Part shown: positions 8,437 through 18,048 of the stretch, piece by piece
How the letters are laid out: each line of letters opens with the position of its first letter
How positions within the stretch are numbered: position 1 is the stretch's first letter
Source: Sinohyriopsis cumingii
Taxonomy: Eukaryota > Mollusca > Bivalvia > Unionida > Unionidae
NCBI GenBank assembly: GCA_028554795.2
Contig: CM068830.1
Coordinates: 112,138,214-112,202,213 of the forward strand
DNA: 64,000 nucleotides
Direction of reading: 5' to 3'
Program-made: the position numbers and the translations under genes
Notes under the pieces: generated by a model
The model's input: only the letters and a program-made list of their open reading frames with translations
Database searches by the model: none
What the model was told of the DNA's origin: nothing

Positions 8437-8592
8437 ATGAACAATTGCAAATGGCTGATTGGCTCGTCAAATTGCTGTAATAGATCGTGTAGAAAAGAAT
8501 ACTGCGGGATACATTTAGCTTACATAAAGCGAGGTGGAGTTGGTCCAACCAGATGTATCAGATGTAACGTCGGAATACGTGTATTTGTTTAG
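8437..8592 (+). CDS. Cys-rich zinc-binding mini-protein
   Basis: The ATG at 8437 opens a 51-codon frame with Cys/His spacing typical of a small zinc protein: CKW, NCC...SCRKEYCGIHL, then GPTRCIRC. Proteins of this style (cellular or viral, starting with a CxxC...YCxxH cluster) recur in large and mid-sized DNA viruses. The frame stops at 8592. The adjacent frame continues with another DCGGKK cluster and ends near 8647, so a one-base shift near 8580 may have cut the protein short. It stands in divergent orientation to the 8404 ORF. Confidence 0.45.
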   Translation: MNNCKWLIGSSNCCNRSCRKEYCGIHLAYIKRGGVGPTRCIRCNVGIRVFV

Positions 8593-8735
8593 ACTGTGGT
8601 GGGAAAAAATACAGAGAGCTGAAACGATATTACAATAAAAAATAACAAGACAGTGATCTCGCTATCAAATGCGAGTAGTGTTATATAGATAGATTTTCTG
8701 ACAAACTTTGATTTAGACAAATGTAATATTATATA
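8593..8735. other. AT-rich spacer between units A and B
   Basis: Contains the possible shifted tail of the Cys-rich ORF, then AT-rich sequence up to the HNH start at 8736. No other feature seen. Confidence 0.4.
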
Positions 8736-9252
8736 ATGAGTAAGATATTCAAGAAGCATCCAACCATTGATAACTACGAGGCATCGAGTAATGGAACAGT
8801 TAGAAATATCAAAACAAAAAATCAATCGTAACATGAATAATACTGGTTATCTTCATTTTAGAACCAGATGTCATCCAAGAAACGATTATCTGAATCACAG
8901 ATTCATTTAGGAATGTTTTCATGGATCAATTAAAAATGGATTAGTAGTTGATCATATTGATGGAAATCCACTGAATAATTCCATCGATAACCTCCAGGCC
9001 ATTACTTATAATGAAAACTCCGCAAAAGGTAATGTTGGTTATGGACGAAAAGTTTCCAGAGCAGTTAAATCAGTTAATATGGAAACCAGTGAAGAATTAT
9101 ATTTTCAATCGATGAGCTCTGCTGCAAAATATTTTGTTATTAATCAAGCTTCAGTACGCAGGGTTGCAGAGGGCATATATAAATCAACTTTCTCTTATAG
9201 ATTCGGTAGCTGGATCAAATTCAGTTATTATCCTCTGATATTAGATGAATAA
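8736..9252 (+). pseudogene. HNH homing-endonuclease-like pseudogene (copy B)
   Basis: The ATG at 8736 reads a NUMOD4-like N-terminus (YEASSNGTVRN) and stops at TAA 8829-8831. The rest is in the next frame from 8833, with a further in-frame TAG shortly after. It includes VDHIDGNPLNNSIDNLQAI, the HNH core, and a C-terminal VRRVAEGI motif, ending at 9252. It is clearly homologous to the partial gene at 1-417, and here the full domain order is visible. It is followed by an ORF2 homologue, as in copy A. Its orientation is +, although the rest of copy B is on -. Confidence 0.7.
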
Positions 9253-9281
9253 TCACATTTAGAATTAAGCTAATATAAATA

Positions 9282-9632
9282 ATGAACCAAGGAAATATTG
9301 ATAACATAACCAAATCCATTGAGGCGTTGAAGATCAAAGAGATTCCATTATCAGATGAGCTAGATGCTGATAAAATTACCATGGATTTTGAAACGCTGAT
9401 GCAAAACAAACAGGAGGGTAAATATACTCTGTCTTCCGAATACAGATTCATAAAGAAAATACAATCTGAGATGTACAAATCACTCATCAACATCGACGAC
9501 ACACAGATATCAGATTTTACTCCATTGGCTTGTGCTGTTGAGAAGATTCGATCAGCGCTATCTGACTAGTATGAATCAAAAAAAATGATTGATACTCGTG
9601 TGAGGCAACTGAGAAAGGTAATAGAGTGTTAA
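9282..9632 (+). pseudogene. ORF2 homologue (copy B), premature stop
   Basis: Open for 95 codons from the ATG at 9282 to TAG at 9567-9569. The same frame then continues with a basic helix similar to the end of ORF2 copy A and stops at 9630-9632. The shared blocks with 504-938 are LSDELD, a YTLSSEYRFIKKIQ stretch and an AVEKIR segment. It therefore marks the start of a second unit together with the HNH pseudogene. Function unknown. Confidence 0.65.
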
Positions 9633-9711
9633 TGTAATTGCTTAGCAGAAAAAAAACATAAAATAAAATTATTTTTTTTTTGTTTTTATTGTTTTTGCTA
9701 TAATTACAAAA

Positions 9712-11082
9712 TTAAGATTTTATTAACAGATTTAAGCTCAGAGTTTCCCCACGTATATCTAACAAATTTCCGGATTGATCAGTTAGTGAGAAATTCACTC
9801 TCGACAGCAGATTATTGTGACATCTCAAGTACACAGGATTGATCGGTTCTTGCACAAGTAAAAATCCAGGTGGAGATGCTGGTGAAAACGAATATAAAAC
9901 AAACCCGTTTTGCCTGATCAGACACAGACGCGTCTGCGCTGTAGCTGTTTGCGATGATATCACAATTAAGATTAACCGCGACAACATTTGTCATATTTAC
10001 CACATCGGGCGAAATATGCCGTCCGGTACCATCTGGTGCATTATCACGCTTAAGAACAGCTGCTGGTGGTATTGATTTTCTCCACACAGTGTGTAATTTA
10101 GAAAACATTTCATCAACGGTGTCATCGAGATTTTTTTTTTTAACTTGTCCATGTTATATCCCGGTAACTTAAAATTTTCTAACTGATCCTCAGTGATCGA
10201 GTATGCGTCCAAAAATTTTTGTTTATTATTTGGTTCTTTTATTGCCCATATTAATTTATCATTAAAATGTCATGTAAATGATGCGATTCCAATTAAAATT
10301 CTTATTTGTTTAGTAATTTTATCACATGAACTTGTTATATCAAAAATACACTCCTGAAAATAATTTCACAATAACTGTAAATCTTTATTATGAAATTGTT
10401 CATATTCATTAAATATTTCGATAACTTCGCTCAATTCAATATTACGACTACCACCATAAGCATAAAATGTCCATAACATATCTTTTTTTCTAATGATAAA
10501 ACTTGATATACCGAATCACGTAAACTCATATTTATCATATCTCACAAATGAACCACTTTCATATTCAAAATTAAAATTCTCTCTCTTAGGTTCTGGTGGT
10601 ATTGGTTGTTCTGACGGCGCAACCTCAGGCCAACCCAGTACGGTTCTTATTGAACTTGAATAAATATCGACCATATAATTTGAGCTCACTTCGATAACCG
10701 ATGTTAGTGTTGGCTCGTGCCCAGATATCTTTATTCCAGGATCCTCTCCGGTTATATTTTTTATTCTCCATGTTAATTCGTCGCTGATTTGCTCAATCTG
10801 ATAACTACCTGTTGGTAATCCAACTACAGTCCAATCAGGTGTTCCATCGGGTTTATTTTTATTAGCAAAAACAAATGATTTATTTGATTGTAATTTTCCA
10901 AATGATTTAGATCTGATATTTGGCCAGCTGTAATAAACTCTTAACTGTGCCAATGCTATTTCACTAATAGAAATAGGTGTTGGAAAATTAATACTGAACT
11001 CGGGCTTAGTCCAGCTCGCCGAGATCATTGTTGTTTTTTGCGGATTTGTGTTTGTCGCTATCTGCGTCAATAACTCTGTCAT
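9712..11082 (-). pseudogene. Large conserved virion-type protein (copy B), multiply broken
   Basis: The 11082-10516 section carries the N-terminal pattern (FSINFPTPI, ALAQLRVYYSWPNI, GSYQIEQI, TVLGWP). After stops and frame changes around 10513 and 10213, the stretch 10212-9990 carries ITEDQLENFKLPGYN. A further shift near 9910 leads to the C-terminal domain (LYSFSPASPPGF, EPINPVYLR, LTDQSGNLLDIRGE) ending at 9712. Its length over the lesions matches the 440-codon copy A gene. There are at least three lesions, so it is not expressible as one protein. Confidence 0.65.
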
Positions 11083-11530
11083 TATTTATATTGACATCTT
11101 TAATCGTTTGATTGCAAATCTTAGTCATCAGTGTGAACTCTGCATCAGATACAATACCATCGTTGAGGCTTTCTGATAACATCGAGGAAAATCTTGAGTA
11201 CGCCACCATCGCTGTGTTTAATTTATCTTTGTACTCGGTTAATTTTGCGCTGGTACATGAAGATATTTTTTTTTTGCTATTATACCGAACACACCGGATA
11301 GCGTGGTAGTCACAGAAACAATAATAGTTATCGTTGCCGGTGCTATCATTGTTAACGCGGATAATATTATTCCGGTACCGACAACAACGGCAGATACAGA
11401 ATAAACGGTAACATCAATTACGACTAATCTGTGCTGATATTTTTTATTTTTATTTGATAAATATCGATTATAATTTTAGAGACTCCTGCCACGCATGAGC
11501 CTGATTGTATCTGTATTTTGATGCACTCAT
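11006..11530 (-). pseudogene. Two-helix membrane-type protein (copy B), broken
   Basis: The ATG at 11530 on the minus strand begins the homologue of the 5959-6531 gene. The frame breaks early, and an extended A-run near 11270 adds another shift. The recognisable parts are the Val/Ile/Gly-rich hydrophobic segment (about 11420-11290) and the C-terminal helix ending SDAEFTLM within the open piece 11209-11006. The last part overlaps the start of the next gene by 77 bases. Confidence 0.55.
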
Positions 11531-11540
11531 TTTATATTAA

Positions 11541-12421
11541 TTAGAATGTTTTTAATACAAACTCAAGCAAATGTGAGTAGGTTGTTCCAAATAAAACATT
11601 ATCAATTGGCTGTAATTCAAATATTGCTTCAGTATCTTTTTGTAATTCAACTGTTACCGGGTGAGGCGATTCAATTGATAGTCCAGCTATAATTACTCTA
11701 AATTTCATTGGACTAATCACTGTTAATCTGTATATGCCAGCAACAGCTGGAGTATATTTTATTGTATTATTTGTTCTCGTCCACATTACAGATGTAGATG
11801 ATGATACCACACGAACTACGTCATCGAATAATTTTTTTTATTTCTGAGTATTGTATACTGATTGCAGGTGATCTACCAAAACATTCAATTATTTTGTTTA
11901 GTTCTAAAGTATTTCTTCTAAAACTTGTGAAGGTTATTATATGGGAATCATATTCCTCACGCAGAGTATGTAATTTTAAATTTACATCATCGACGTACTT
12001 TTTTGTTACAGCATCCTCATCTGCTGTTGGATTTCCCAGTGAAGATATTTTGTTTTTGCCCATATTGAGTTCTCCTGACATTGTATCGCCGGTAATTTTT
12101 ACATGATTGCCGATTCTTTGATGCACTAAATTATTCATAATTCCAATACCATCATCAAGTTTTTTGATATCTTCCTTAGCAGTATTAAAGTCGCCTACGT
12201 GAGTATTGTATTCATCTCGTTTGATTATGTCGCCTATCTTAACGTTGCTGGTCTTTAATTTCCCGTGCTGATCCTGAAAAACAGCAACCTCGTCAGGTCC
12301 TACTCCCGCTATCGATAAAAGATTGCTTAGGTAATCTTTTTTTTGCATATTTAGATAAATCAACCTCAACAGATTTTTTTCTCATGCGCTATGATAGAGA
12401 TCTACTGAAAATATCAACCAT
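11541..12421 (-). pseudogene. Fibre-like attachment protein (copy B), broken
   Basis: Starts at the ATG 12421. An early in-frame stop follows, then the open piece 12369-11821 and the C-terminal piece 11810-11541. The middle contains GDTMSGELNMGKNKISSLG followed by DEDAVTKKYVD, the motif typical of phage tail-fibre and viral fibre shafts, and a heptad-like helical region. The C-terminal piece is a beta-rich head with GIYRLT, as in copy A. It overlaps the protease end by a few bases. Lesions in at least two places. Confidence 0.6.
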
Positions 12422-12835
12422 TATTTATACCTGATTGATCTAATTTATTTGACATGTACTCGTGGACTGTTTTATGGTATGGTTTGTTAGATTTAGATAT
12501 CGCATCGAGTATATTAATCGCCTCATCACCGCAGATCGGAGGACCGGTTAGTGTTTGTGTTGGTAGCGTAGAATACCATGCTGGTATATTTAATTGAGAT
12601 ATGTAATTAAGAAACTCACGAGGCGGAGCTAATCCATATGAGTCCGTGTAGATAATCTCGTGCATTTATCGCGTAAGCAACCCATTGAGTACCTGGTCCG
12701 GTGTTTTTATCGAGATTTATAATTCCTGTTTCATATTTATTGGGGCGAGCTGGTAACTGATCTCGCATGAATACTCCTCTGAAAAATTTTATTTTTTTGT
12801 TTTTTAGCAGCGTTAATTAGATCTAAATTTGACAT
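12414..12835 (-). pseudogene. Adenain-like protease (copy B), broken and lacking the catalytic His
   Basis: The ATG at 12835 begins MSNLDLINAA, matching copy A. Frame changes occur near 12790 and near 12660. The position of the catalytic His reads GTQWV instead of GTHWV, so a key residue is replaced by Gln. The Asp (TDSYG), Gln (TQT) and Cys (PPICGDEAI) regions remain in the open piece 12665-12414. It is inactive by two independent criteria. Confidence 0.65.
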
Positions 12836-12840
12836 CGGTG

Positions 12841-13327
12841 TTATTTTACTAATCGAAGACCTTTCCCGTACCATGAAGGGGGTGTTCCTGGCAGACGATA
12901 ACCTCGACCTTTTTTTTACCGTATTTTCCACCGACTATCTTATTTACGGCTAATCCTCCTAATGATCCAACAGCGCCCAATGCAACGGCTTTTGCTATAG
13001 CTGGTGCAGCCGCGCGGTATCGCGGGTAATGCAGAGGCCTTTGCTGCGCTTAGTGCTGGTATCGCAGCTAACAACGGGAAAAATCCACCTGTTTTTACCA
13101 TATCTTTAATGGCACCAGCGGATAAATTAGCCTGAATTCCTGTGCTACCTGATTTAGCTTTACTGAAACGTGCTAGCTGTTTTTTGGTTAGAGATAGTTT
13201 ATTTGGTCCACCTTGAATTTGATCATGTTTCAATGTTAATTTTTGTCCCGCAGGTTTTTGTGATACTCGATTGTAATTTTTTTATCTGACCCGGAGTCAG
13301 AATTACGCTAAAGTGTTCGTATGGCAT
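12841..13327 (-). pseudogene. KLT-type small structural protein (copy B), broken
   Basis: The ATG at 13327 starts a frame homologous to 3875-4348 (LTPGQIKKL). A shift near 13230 moves to the frame 13233-12940 with SLTKKQLARF and the hydrophobic GGFFPLLAAIPAL segment, and another near 13010 lies in the Ala-rich part. The C-terminus (GYRLPGTPPSWYGKGLRL) ends with TAA at 12841-12843, six bases before the protease ATG. It has a single GKGLRL motif, not the duplicated form seen in copy A. Confidence 0.55.
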
Positions 13328-13356
13328 CTTTTTATAAATAAAACGATTGATTTAAA

Positions 13357-14805
13357 TCACATTTTCTCCACAGAAGCGTCAATAATTCTCATATGACCAC
13401 TAATGCCCTCAAGAATCATGGTTCTTTCGCTGAGTATAACAGCTATAGCTCTAAAATTATGAGCATCTGGATGAGCTGGATCAACTGGGTTAACTATTCT
13501 GGCTTTAAAATGTATATCAACAACAGACTGTTTTACTAAATCAAGATGTGTCAGTGAAAAATAATAAATCGGGTAAAAACTTTTAAAATCTAACTGAGAC
13601 ATTTGTAATCCGGTGTCTATATTTTGATCTCGTCCCATAAAACTCCATAATCGATGATATCCACGTGCTATTTCATTATGATCATAATCCAGTGAAATTT
13701 CTTCAATTGGTTCTTGGTGCCCATTTATTCTCAGTGAAAATTCACTAGCATTAAAATTATCGAAAATCATGTGACTTCGAAGTTTATTTAATCGATTAGC
13801 TCGCTGAAGAGCTATAAAGATATGTCTCGGTGCAGAAACACCCTGCTGTGGTGCTATATGCCAGGTAAAATTACCGTTAATGTTACTGGGCATACTATCT
13901 GTAACTGTTGTTAGCCAGGATATTAATGATTTGCCCCCCTGGTCCATGAAAGATAATAATCTTTCTTCTTCGCCTATTGACGGCGTCATCGATGGCATCC
14001 ACAAAGTGAGTTTAGATAATACAACTTTACCATTATCAGCAACACCAGTGCCAGCTTCTCTCCATATAGCGTCGCTTCGCTACTCTCAGGTTTCCGATAA
14101 AAGATGACTGTGTGTTTAGCCCCAAAAATAACTTTTCTAAAATTTCTACAAAATCCAAAAAATATGAGATAGTGGAATCACGCATGAAAATCTTCTGCGA
14201 GGATTCAATAACGTGCTTCTTCGCGCAGCAAATCCGAGATTAAAATTGGGATTAGTGTTATATAACATTGTAAAATCAGCACCGGGCTGAGCTACTGTTC
14301 CAGATGCCGCAGCAGCTGTAGAAGCAGCATTCATTCGAATTTTAAAATGTGGTTCATGATCAGCGTGATCAGTATTATCTTTTGCAAACATCATGCTGAA
14401 TCCAGCTGATCTAGTATAGTCATCTGAGTACCTTGCTAGGCCAATAATTGTTGTGGCAACGTCAAAGTTATCATTAATTGACTCAATTTCTTTCCCATCA
14501 ATCATGTAAGCTGCGCTCTTGAATAATGCCATGACACCGTTGTTAACAAATCCAATTTTAAAATCGGCTCCAAATGTGTCAATGGGACCAGCAGCAGGAG
14601 TAACTCTTATGATCTCACCAATAACCTCGATAAAAGCCTCACATGGTAGAAAATATCTGGCCGTATCGTGTACCTGTAATTCAGTTCGACTATAGCTGTT
14701 CGGGTCTCTTGCATCACATGAATAATATTGATAATCTCGCACTGAGAGATCCCTTTTTACTGGCTCATCCAGCTTAAAAGCTTCATTGGTTGTTTGCGAA
14801 AACAT
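13357..14805 (-). pseudogene. Probable double-jelly-roll major capsid protein (copy B), frameshifted
   Basis: The ATG at 14805 starts an open piece to 14146 with YFLPCEAF, IGFVNNG and TIIGLARYSDDYTRSAG, ending at the HIF motif where the frame is lost. A short stretch around 14100 is in another frame. The piece 14004-13357 carries the LWMPSMTPS block, HIFIALQ, the SFMGRDQNIDTGLQ segment and VVDIHFKARI to the end. The order and total length match copy A. The two copies are clearly diverged, so they did not arise from a recent duplication. Confidence 0.65.
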
Positions 14806-14820
14806 TATATTATAAATTAT

Positions 14821-15270
14821 TTATCTTCTAAAACGAACACCACCTCCGTATGCGCTGGTATTAATTATATCTTGTTGCGGCTGTGCTAGCAGATTAGCCG
14901 CCTCCTGCTCTAATGCCAGTGATGCTAGTTTTTCATTAGTAGAGTTATTTATTATCTCACTGACGTCACCGGGCATCTCAGCAGTACTCTGTAATTTTAC
15001 AGCGGGTTTTTTTGGTGGCACCACTTTTAATATTCTCTCCTTGACGGCATCAAATGCTTTACTGGCAGCTGATCCAACAACATTAACAGCTTTATCACGA
15101 ATAACATCTATAGCTTTCATTGACAACTGTTTAGCTATAGGACCAACTTTAGGAGCTATTCGTGTGAAAAAATCACCAAATCCTGACCCGTATTTGTATT
15201 TGTACACAGGTAACCGCGAGTTAACCACATAAACTTCTACTGGTCTCTGACGACTCTCGTAAATAATCAT
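14821..15270 (-). CDS. Small basic virion-core-like protein (copy B)
   Basis: An intact 149-residue frame. It shares the N-terminal VYVVNSRLPVYK, the amphipathic block APKVGPIAKQLSMKAIDVIRDKA (split here across positions 30-55) and a basic end (RFRR) with the copy A protein at 1902-2378. It is preceded and followed by the same neighbours as in copy A, ORF3 and the MCP. Function as for copy A: probable small basic virion protein, by analogy. Confidence 0.65.
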   Translation of the reverse strand: MIIYESRQRPVEVYVVNSRLPVYKYKYGSGFGDFFTRIAPKVGPIAKQLSMKAIDVIRDKAVNVVGSAASKAFDAVKERILKVVPPKKPAVKLQSTAEMPGDVSEIINNSTNEKLASLALEQEAANLLAQPQQDIINTSAYGGGVRFRR

Positions 15271-15289
15271 TTTATTATTATCTAATTGT

Positions 15290-16552
15290 TTAATCGCTGT
15301 GATAGTCAGCTAGCTCATCAATAAAATCACGATAAATAGTAACGTCAATGATACCACCCTAGAATAATCTTCTGCAGATATCAGTCGCCTCGTTGATTAT
15401 CTCGTGCGAGTTGTTTCCAGCTCGTTTCCCTCCAATTAAAACCTCTAATCGAGATACGTCATTGACAACACTATCAGGGCAAATAGAATTACAACCACTA
15501 CCTGTAGCACCTAAAGGTTGTTGCTGAGATTTTATTCTCTCATCTACGAGTCTTTTAAATTTTCTAAATAACGTATCTCTCTCATTAATCTCTTTTCCCG
15601 TTGATGCAAAATATACAAGAGGTGCCCATCTTTCTTTAGGTATTATATAATCAGCAAATTCTGGCTTTATATACTGATCTCTTTTATCATATTCAAACGC
15701 AGCAATATCAATTAATTTATCTTCATCTCTAAAATTATCAAGAGCGCGATCATTAAATATTGCAACAGGTTGTAGTTGGGATAAAAGTTCTGGAGAAATT
15801 GGACGAGGAGGTGGGGTACTAACGGGGGAAAGAGATATCAATGGTGGCTGTATAGTTCGCTTTAACGGACGAACTGATCTATCCATTGTGTCCTTAAATA
15901 ATTCATATTCTGGTCCTCTAGCCTGACTTTTACCAGAATGAATACGAAATACCCATTTATTCCAGTTCTCAGGAGAAATATATCTGTTATATTGTGGTTT
16001 TAAGTATTTTTCTCGTTTAAAAAAACTTTTGTTTGTAAACTCAACTAGATCGTCTAATTTTCTAATTGATTTTATTTCACTAATAGCAGATTGTGTAAAT
16101 TTTTCTGTTACATCATCCCTTTCTATAAATCGCTCTAATACAATTTCATCATCATCTATAAATACCTCATCAGACTGATCTTGAGGTTGAGGCTGAGGCT
16201 GAGGTTGAGGCTGATGAACAGCAGCAGCTATACCGGCTGGAAGATCCTGTAAAATCTCCTTTATTTTTTTAGCTCGTAATGCAGTTTTTTTTAGCACAGG
16301 AAGAATACCCTCCTTTTTTTCCTGAGGATCCTGAATATCTCCCAGAAGAATCCTTTCAGTTGTCTCCGCTGCTTTTTCAGTAGCTTTAGTTACTGGCTCA
16401 AATAATAATTCAGTTGATTCAGCAAATCCCACCTTCGCATCCTCAACTTCACGTATTTTTCTCTTAACTGATTCTCGTGTTGGTAAATATTTTCTTATAG
16501 CTTCTCGTCTTTCTCGTGCTATTCTTGATCTTAGTGATTCTCCAACATCCAT
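15290..16552 (-). pseudogene. ORF3 homologue (copy B) with duplicated central module, late in-frame stop
   Basis: Open from the ATG 16552 for 397 codons to TAG at 15357-15359. The same frame then continues with a match to the ORF3 C-terminus and ends with TAA at 15290-15292. Residues 1-110 are a basic helical N-terminus, 113-125 a (QP)n tract, 155-226 and 265-338 two copies of the module that is single in copy A (LVEF/LIDIA..., YLKP/YIKP, W..V/LVYFAS), and 355-397 the conserved SRLEVLIGGKRAGNNS domain. The stop removes only about 20 residues, so a product could still be made. Confidence 0.7.
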
Positions 16553-16922
16553 AATTTATTAAAACAGTATTAATTTTAATTATATAATTTTCTGATATAA
16601 CTTTCTGATCATAATCTTCTGTGTAATCTTTTAATTCCAACTCTACCCAATTAGATAATAGCAGCAGGGAGGGCACCTACCTAGAGTCGGTCGTATATAT
16701 AGAATCCAAAAAAATTAAAATTCATGTAGAGTATTTTTTTTCTCAGCTAAATCTTCAAACTAAGGTTTCGTTAATGGAACGGAGTTCAGTAACGAGTAAA
16801 CTTCCCCATGAAGCCTCTATTCGGTAAATATAGCACTCTACGGGAAAGTTTTCTCTGGAGGATTTACTTTTCGTCAGGAACTCTCTGGTCTGTTTGCCCT
16901 CCCTGTTGCTGTGATATATACA
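16553..16922. other. Right edge of the virus-like region, with a short inverted repeat
   Basis: AT-rich sequence follows the ORF3 start of copy B. TAGCAGCAGGGAGGGCA at 16658-16674 is mirrored by TGCCCTCCCTGTTGCTG near 16898-16914, enclosing about 250 bp. The first arm resembles TTAGCAGCGGGGG found after the last copy A gene (7894-7906). It may mark the boundary of the second unit or the insertion. No gene seen. Confidence 0.35.
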
Positions 16923-17158
16923 GATGTCCAATCTAGGCCATAGTTATGTATGGGATAATCCAAATTAGAATAAATTTTTTTAGGGAGTGTAGAGGTATAA
17001 ATAGCAAAATGCAGAGTTTTCCAAATTTGAGAACTAATTTTCATGAGGAATATATCACCAGTACAAAAGTTCAGCTATCGAATGAAGGTCTTGATTATTA
17101 GATTCCCAAGTCACATACATTTCATACTGCTGTCATAACAGTGGGTTAATTAAGAAGT

Positions 17159-17161
<3 letters not shown>

Positions 17162-17190
<29 letters not shown>
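17162..17190. repeat. (CT)n microsatellite
   Basis: Uninterrupted CT dinucleotides inside the foldback element. Confidence 0.9.
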
Positions 17191-17192
<2 letters not shown>

Positions 17193-17934
17193 CCCTTTTC
17201 AACTTGATTGCTGAAGAGAGAGAAGCAGAGCAAAATGAACTTTATAGTAGAAGAAGATAGTTGTGCTTTTTCTTTTTTCTGAAAAAAAAACAAAACAGAA
17301 AAGTACCGGTAGTTTAAAAAGTCAGATAAGCAAAGAAAGGAAAAAGGAATACTTCAGTGTCAATACCTGACACCCCTGACAAATGAATGATTGGACCCTT
17401 GTAAGCTTGTTCAGTTCTCACTCTTGACAATATGATGTATCACCCAATATAAGAAAAGGTTCTGTACATGACAGGCTTGTTAATAACGTTTACTACTAGT
17501 TTAGGGTTAACCCTAATGCAGATGACCTTCATATCAACACTTGGTATATTCCTGCAGAAAATGAATTCTCACATTTGGAAAACTCTCCACATTGCTGTTT
17601 ATACCTCTGCACTTCCAAAACACCAACAATGGTCAAACTTTATTCTAATAAGGACTATCCCATAGATATATTTGGTAATCAGTGGCAACTGGCTATGAGA
17701 CAGTTGTGAGATTGCAACTATAATAAACAGCCACCATACTGTTTACATCTATGCCCACTGTTGAAAACAGACTTTTCAGGGCAAACAAGTGTTGTAATAT
17801 TTGTTTCACAGATGTTCTGTTACAATGATGCTGAGCCGTGATCAACTGGACTATTTCTTACATGTGCTATCTCCCTGCTATTATAAGAACATGATTAATG
17901 ATTGGTCTAGATCACAGGGGCACATATCGCTGCT

Positions 17935-18006
17935 TATATTTAACTGTCAGTCATACCTTAGTATAAAATATTATTTTATACTACTGTATGACTGACAGTT
18001 AAATTG
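17935..18006. repeat. Hairpin with about 30-bp arms
   Basis: The left arm 17940-17970 and right arm 17973-18003 are reverse complements with few mismatches (core TAACTGTCAGTCATA). Confidence 0.75.
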
Positions 18007-18048
18007 CAAATAGTGATATGAACCCCTATAGCCTAGATTGGACATCCA

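Larger units (their letters stand above)
16923..18048. mobile_element. Decayed foldback (MITE-like) element
   Basis: GATGTCCAATCTAGGC at 16923 recurs inverted at about 18030-18046. A longer inner inverted repeat pairs about 16943-17057 with 17540-17680 (AGAGGTATAAA..GC, GAGTTTTCCAAAT). A separate hairpin at 17935-18006 has arms reading TTAACTGTCAGTCATA. A (CT)n tract lies at 17162-17190. No coding capacity, and no clear target duplication found. Confidence 0.5.

Noticed and set aside
16464..16676. 70-codon minus frame upstream of ORF3 copy B
   Set aside because: It overlaps the ORF3 start in another frame and has no counterpart upstream of ORF3 in copy A.
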